A stretch of DNA of 64,000 nt, taken from NCBI RefSeq assembly GCF_029223525.1, contig NZ_JARHTQ010000009.1, positions 124,001-188,000 of the forward strand, read 5' to 3'. The translations under genes and the position numbers were made by a program. Below are positions 61,535-64,000 of this stretch, piece by piece. Source of the stretch: Streptantibioticus ferralitis (GTDB taxonomy: Bacteria > Actinomycetota > Actinomycetes > Streptomycetales > Streptomycetaceae). Positions within the stretch are counted from its first letter, which is position 1. Each line of letters begins with the position of its first letter. A model generated the notes under the pieces. The model was not told the DNA's origin and made no database searches. It saw nothing but the letters and a program-made list of their open reading frames with translations.

Positions 61535-61954
61535 GTGACTGATCAGAGCGAACGTCGGTTCAACCGTGCGCCCGCATCCGTCGGCGCGGTGCGTGCTTTC
61601 GTCCTGGCCGCGCTTCCCACCGAGCAGGCCCGCCACCGCATCGACGACATCGCCCTCTGCGTGTCCGAGTTGGCCACCAACGCGGTGGAGCACGGCACGC
61701 CTGCCGGTCACCTCTTCCTCGTACGGGTGATCGTCGACGATGCGCTGCTGCGCATCGAGGTGCACGACGCAGGCGACGGCAGGCCACGCCTGCAATTGCC
61801 CGCAGATGAGGACTTGTCCGGGCGCGGCCTCTGCCTCGTTGATGCCCTCGCCGACGGATGGGGAACCATGCCGCGCGACGGACTCGGCAAAGTCGTCTGG
61901 GCCGAATTCAAGCTCCGTGCCTGTGCCCCCATGACCCGTACGGTGCCATGCTGA
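61535..61954 (+). CDS. HATPase-fold (RsbW-like) regulatory protein (2)
   Basis: A 139-residue GHKL ATPase-fold protein. The N box is IALCVSELATNAVEHGTPAG, G1 is LRIEVHDAGDGRPR and G2 is SGRGLCLVDALADGWG. Same length and motifs as the element X protein at 50165-50584. GTG at 61535 has GGAAGGAG upstream; the longer open frame before it is shadow. It starts the rightward operon of element Y and may be an anti-sigma-type regulator; no partner is adjacent. Confidence 0.86.
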   Translation: MTDQSERRFNRAPASVGAVRAFVLAALPTEQARHRIDDIALCVSELATNAVEHGTPAGHLFLVRVIVDDALLRIEVHDAGDGRPRLQLPADEDLSGRGLCLVDALADGWGTMPRDGLGKVVWAEFKLRACAPMTRTVPC

Positions 61955-62120
61955 CCACTCACCAGACCCCAGCATCCGCAAGGCCGATCGCGGCACTACT
62001 CGCCACGGTTCGCGTCATGACCTGGATCGATACCGCACGGAGCGGTCCGCTCGCCTTCCTCCTCCTGCGCACCCGCCCGCCCGGCGCGAGAACGAGACCG
62101 CCGCAACGATCGAGGCGCAC

Positions 62121-62438
62121 ATGCGCGGTCTGGCCGACGCCCTCGCCCTGGCCCCCGCGTCCGCGACGGTCCCCCACATCGGCCCGCGCCTGCACATGCA
62201 GGGGCGCGGCGCCGTGCTGCTCGACGTCGACGGCTGCGACTTCATGCTGCGAGCCCCCGTCGGCGTCCGGTGGGGCGCCTTCGTCACACTGGGCTGCCCC
62301 GTCGCGATCGCTCTCGGCCTTGACCCACTCAGCAACGGGGGGCAGGACGCGGTCGAGGCGTACCTCGCAGCGAGTACCCGCGCCGATCGCCTGCTACTCG
62401 GCACAACCCACATGCGCCGCCAGGGGGTGCGCTCATGA
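62121..62438 (+). CDS. Unknown small protein (element Y, first)
   Basis: A 105-residue protein of no known family, probably cytosolic. It reads MRGLADALALAPASATVPHI at the start and VLLDVDGCDFMLRAPVGVRW in the middle. ATG 62121 has GAGG five bases upstream. Its stop overlaps the next start (ATGA at 62435-62438). The frame is open without a start for some distance upstream, so a longer form cannot be excluded. Confidence 0.6.
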   Translation: MRGLADALALAPASATVPHIGPRLHMQGRGAVLLDVDGCDFMLRAPVGVRWGAFVTLGCPVAIALGLDPLSNGGQDAVEAYLAASTRADRLLLGTTHMRRQGVRS

Positions 62439-62779
62439 CGGCGCTCGAACTGCGGCCAGCGCGCCTGCCCGAGGCCGACGCCGTGTTCCGGCCAACCCGC
62501 CGCGACATCGACCCTGCCACCGGCCAGCCCGAGGCCCGAGCCTTATGGGACTGCCACGACTGGCAGATCGGCGAGTGCTGGCTGTGGTGCGGGCGTGCCC
62601 GGATCGACGTGACATGGATCGACCCTGCCCAATCCAGCGGCATGCACGCCGACATGTACGCGTGCCGCACCTGCCTCTACCAGCTCGATCAACGCGTGCT
62701 TCTCGCCAACCTCCGTCGCGACCGTACGATCCTGGCCCATCACCCGACGGAGAAACAGGGGCAACCATGGCAACGCTGA
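62435..62779 (+). CDS. Unknown cysteine- and tryptophan-rich small protein (element Y, second)
   Basis: A 114-residue protein. It has an unusual density of Cys and Trp in the middle (LWDCHDWQIGECWLWCGRAR) and MYACRTCLYQLD later, so a metal site is possible (C-x2-C in ACRTC). No family match is known to me. It overlaps the previous gene by four bases and the following glycosylase gene by 13, so all three should be made together. Confidence 0.65.
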   Translation: MTALELRPARLPEADAVFRPTRRDIDPATGQPEARALWDCHDWQIGECWLWCGRARIDVTWIDPAQSSGMHADMYACRTCLYQLDQRVLLANLRRDRTILAHHPTEKQGQPWQR

Positions 62780-63591
62780 TCACCGATCACCCGGCATGGA
62801 CCACGCACGATGACGGTACCGCGACCCGCGCGATGCTGGCCAACCGCAGTGCATGGCAAGCCTGTTGGTCCGACGGCACCCTCGAACTGCACCCACTTGG
62901 CGAGGCAACCCGCGCGCCGCGCGTCGTCCAGACCTCAGGCGACCAACTGCCCCCGGGCGCACCCGCCGCGCTGCGGACCGCCCTCGGCGGCCTTGAGCGG
63001 GTCGTACGGCTGCCCAACCCGGACCTGTGGGACGCAATCACCACCGCCGTGCTACGACAGGTCGTACGGGCCGCACAAGCCCGCGCCCTGTACCGCCGGT
63101 GGTGCGCCGCTTACGGCACCCGCGATACGGTCCGCGGCCCCGTATCGCTCACCCCGGCCCCCGAGGTGGTGCTCGACCTGCCCGAAGAGGCGTTCCGCGA
63201 GATCGGCGCGGCGTTCCACCGCACCGCCTTGCAGGCCGCCGCTACCACCTACCTGCAACACGCCGACGAGTGGCACGCGCTCGACCCGGACGACCTCGTG
63301 AAGGCGCTCGACGACATCCCGCGCGTGGGCCCGTGGACCGCTTCGGCCGCCACGGCGGACTTCACCGGCGACTTCTCCGTCTACCCGCACGGGGACCTCG
63401 CCGTGCGCACTTGGGCACGCCGCGCCGCACCCACCGTTCCTCTACCCGACTCCGAACGCGAGTTCGCCGCCGCCTGGCAGCGCTACGCGCCGGACCGGCA
63501 CCATCTGCACGCCCTCACTCTGTTCACTCTCGCTTGGGGGACACATGCCCGCACAGCCGAGCACAACGGAGCACCAGCCGACCGCACCTGA
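62767..63591 (+). CDS. HhH DNA glycosylase-like protein (AlkA/3-methyladenine type)
   Basis: A 274-residue protein of the HhH-GPD superfamily, AlkA-like. The hairpin and catalytic region is LVKALDDIPRVGPWTASAAT followed by ADFTGDFSVYPHGDLAVRTW, where the Asp after PHG is in the catalytic Asp position. The N-terminal half resembles the beta domain that precedes it in AlkA. It might excise a modified base or recognise one. It overlaps the genes on both sides (13 bases upstream, 47 downstream), unusual for a housekeeping repair gene and a sign of a dedicated module. Confidence 0.84.
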   Translation: MATLITDHPAWTTHDDGTATRAMLANRSAWQACWSDGTLELHPLGEATRAPRVVQTSGDQLPPGAPAALRTALGGLERVVRLPNPDLWDAITTAVLRQVVRAAQARALYRRWCAAYGTRDTVRGPVSLTPAPEVVLDLPEEAFREIGAAFHRTALQAAATTYLQHADEWHALDPDDLVKALDDIPRVGPWTASAATADFTGDFSVYPHGDLAVRTWARRAAPTVPLPDSEREFAAAWQRYAPDRHHLHALTLFTLAWGTHARTAEHNGAPADRT

Positions 63592-64000
63592 CCTGATCAC
63601 CGGCGCCGACCCCGACCGGGTTCTCGACGCCCTGTTCGTCAACGCCCCGCTACGCGACTACTCCCTGCGCCCGCGGGTGAACGACTACACCCTGCCCGTC
63701 CTCGGCCTCGGCTACATCGCCACCTACGCGGCCCACGCCGGATTCAACGTCGGGGTGCTGGACGCCGAAACGCACGGCCTCGGCATCGACCAGGCCCTCG
63801 CCATCATCAACAACGCCCGACCCCGATGGGTCGGCATGAACCTCCTCGCGCCCACGTACGAACTATCGGCCCGCATCGCGGCTGGCCTCGCCCTCGACAT
63901 CGCCCTCATGGTCGGCGGCCACCACGCCAAGGCGATGCCGCAGCGCGTCCTCGCCGACGCGCGTATGTCGAACCTGAGCGCGTTAGTCCTGGGCGAAGGA
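63545..64000 (+). CDS. B12-binding-domain (probably radical SAM) protein, partial
   Basis: Only the first 152 residues are in the window. They form a cobalamin-binding-like domain: LFVNAPLRDYSLRPRVND, LGLGYIATYAAHAGFNVGVL, PRWVGMNLLAPTYELSARIA and MVGGHHAKAMP. That GGHHAKAMP-type motif is typical of the N-terminal domain of B12-dependent radical SAM enzymes, which often methylate unreactive carbons. The CxxxCxxC cluster motif should follow outside the window; until it is seen the radical SAM part is inference. It overlaps the glycosylase gene by 47 bases. Confidence 0.75.
   Translation, partial: MPAQPSTTEHQPTAPDLITGADPDRVLDALFVNAPLRDYSLRPRVNDYTLPVLGLGYIATYAAHAGFNVGVLDAETHGLGIDQALAIINNARPRWVGMNLLAPTYELSARIAAGLALDIALMVGGHHAKAMPQRVLADARMSNLSALVLGEG

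Noticed and set aside
62017-63591. A single 577-codon fusion upstream of the DNA glycosylase-like gene
   Set aside because: The frame before 62767 is Arg/Pro-rich shadow of two small coupled genes in other frames. ATG 62767 gives a normal glycosylase start.

Overview
The window is high-GC actinobacterial DNA that looks like the chromosome of a Streptomyces species or a close relative. The evidence is GC-rich third codon positions, frequent GTG starts, ATGA-coupled genes, a wblA gene beside tandem ArsA-like ATPases and a class A penicillin-binding protein, the asd-ask pair beside a SigE-family sigma factor, the recR-ybaB-dnaX run, and a 2-methylisoborneol (earthy odour) cluster. A perfect parS site at 5862-5877 fits the oriC-proximal half of such a chromosome.

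Region 1 (1-39.6 kb) is mostly core-like. It opens with the 5' end of an IS110-family transposase. Next come two ArsA-like ATPases, wblA, a penicillin-binding protein, a YqeY protein, a metallophosphoesterase and tRNA-Pro(CGG). Decayed integrase and regulator genes lie directly behind the tRNA. An S9 peptidase, a SURF1 protein, a SigE-type sigma factor with a coupled membrane protein, asd and ask, recR, ybaB, dnaX and a HhH repair protein follow. The MIB cluster (family 2B encapsulin, MIB synthase, GPP methyltransferase) sits at 22.3-26.0 kb. After it are secreted hydrolases, a PrmC-like methyltransferase, two SpoIIE-type phosphatases (at 21.1 and 30.7 kb), a malic enzyme-fumarase operon, a complete P450-ferredoxin reductase-ferredoxin cluster and an old yellow enzyme.

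Region 2 (about 40-64 kb) is accessory DNA built from stacked integrative elements. The 3' half of a tRNA-Ser(GGA) gene occurs as a 63-bp perfect repeat at 47122-47184 and 56390-56452, and as an 11-bp relic at 45070-45080. Paired heptamers at constant 12-bp pitch and constant distance from these cores look like integrase arm sites. They come in two specificities, TGAGACC and GCAACC, so I read the region as three or more elements in tandem. The left element carries an arsenic cassette (arsR, aquaporin, arsC, ArsI/CadI-like) and a wrecked integrase. A short middle piece carries VapBC and two small element genes.

Element X (47.2-56.4 kb) carries two divergent operons. One has a resolvase-like protein, an ATPase-fold regulator, an unknown protein, an SAH-hydrolase-like protein and two NUDIX hydrolases. 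The other has an XRE-TPR regulator, a YdcF protein and a WbqC protein. A truncated relaxase and a small ORF with a frameshifted acetyltransferase gene complete the element. Element Y (56.45 kb to beyond the end) carries a decayed integrase, an unknown 613-residue protein with a membrane tail, an XRE-TPR regulator coupled to a 5-formyl-THF cyclo-ligase-like protein, and a divergent operon: ATPase-fold regulator, two unknown small proteins, a HhH DNA glycosylase-like protein and a B12-binding (probably radical SAM) protein that runs off the end. The cargo modules of X and Y share a regulatory plan and are the best candidates here for undescribed systems. No function for either module is proven by this sequence.
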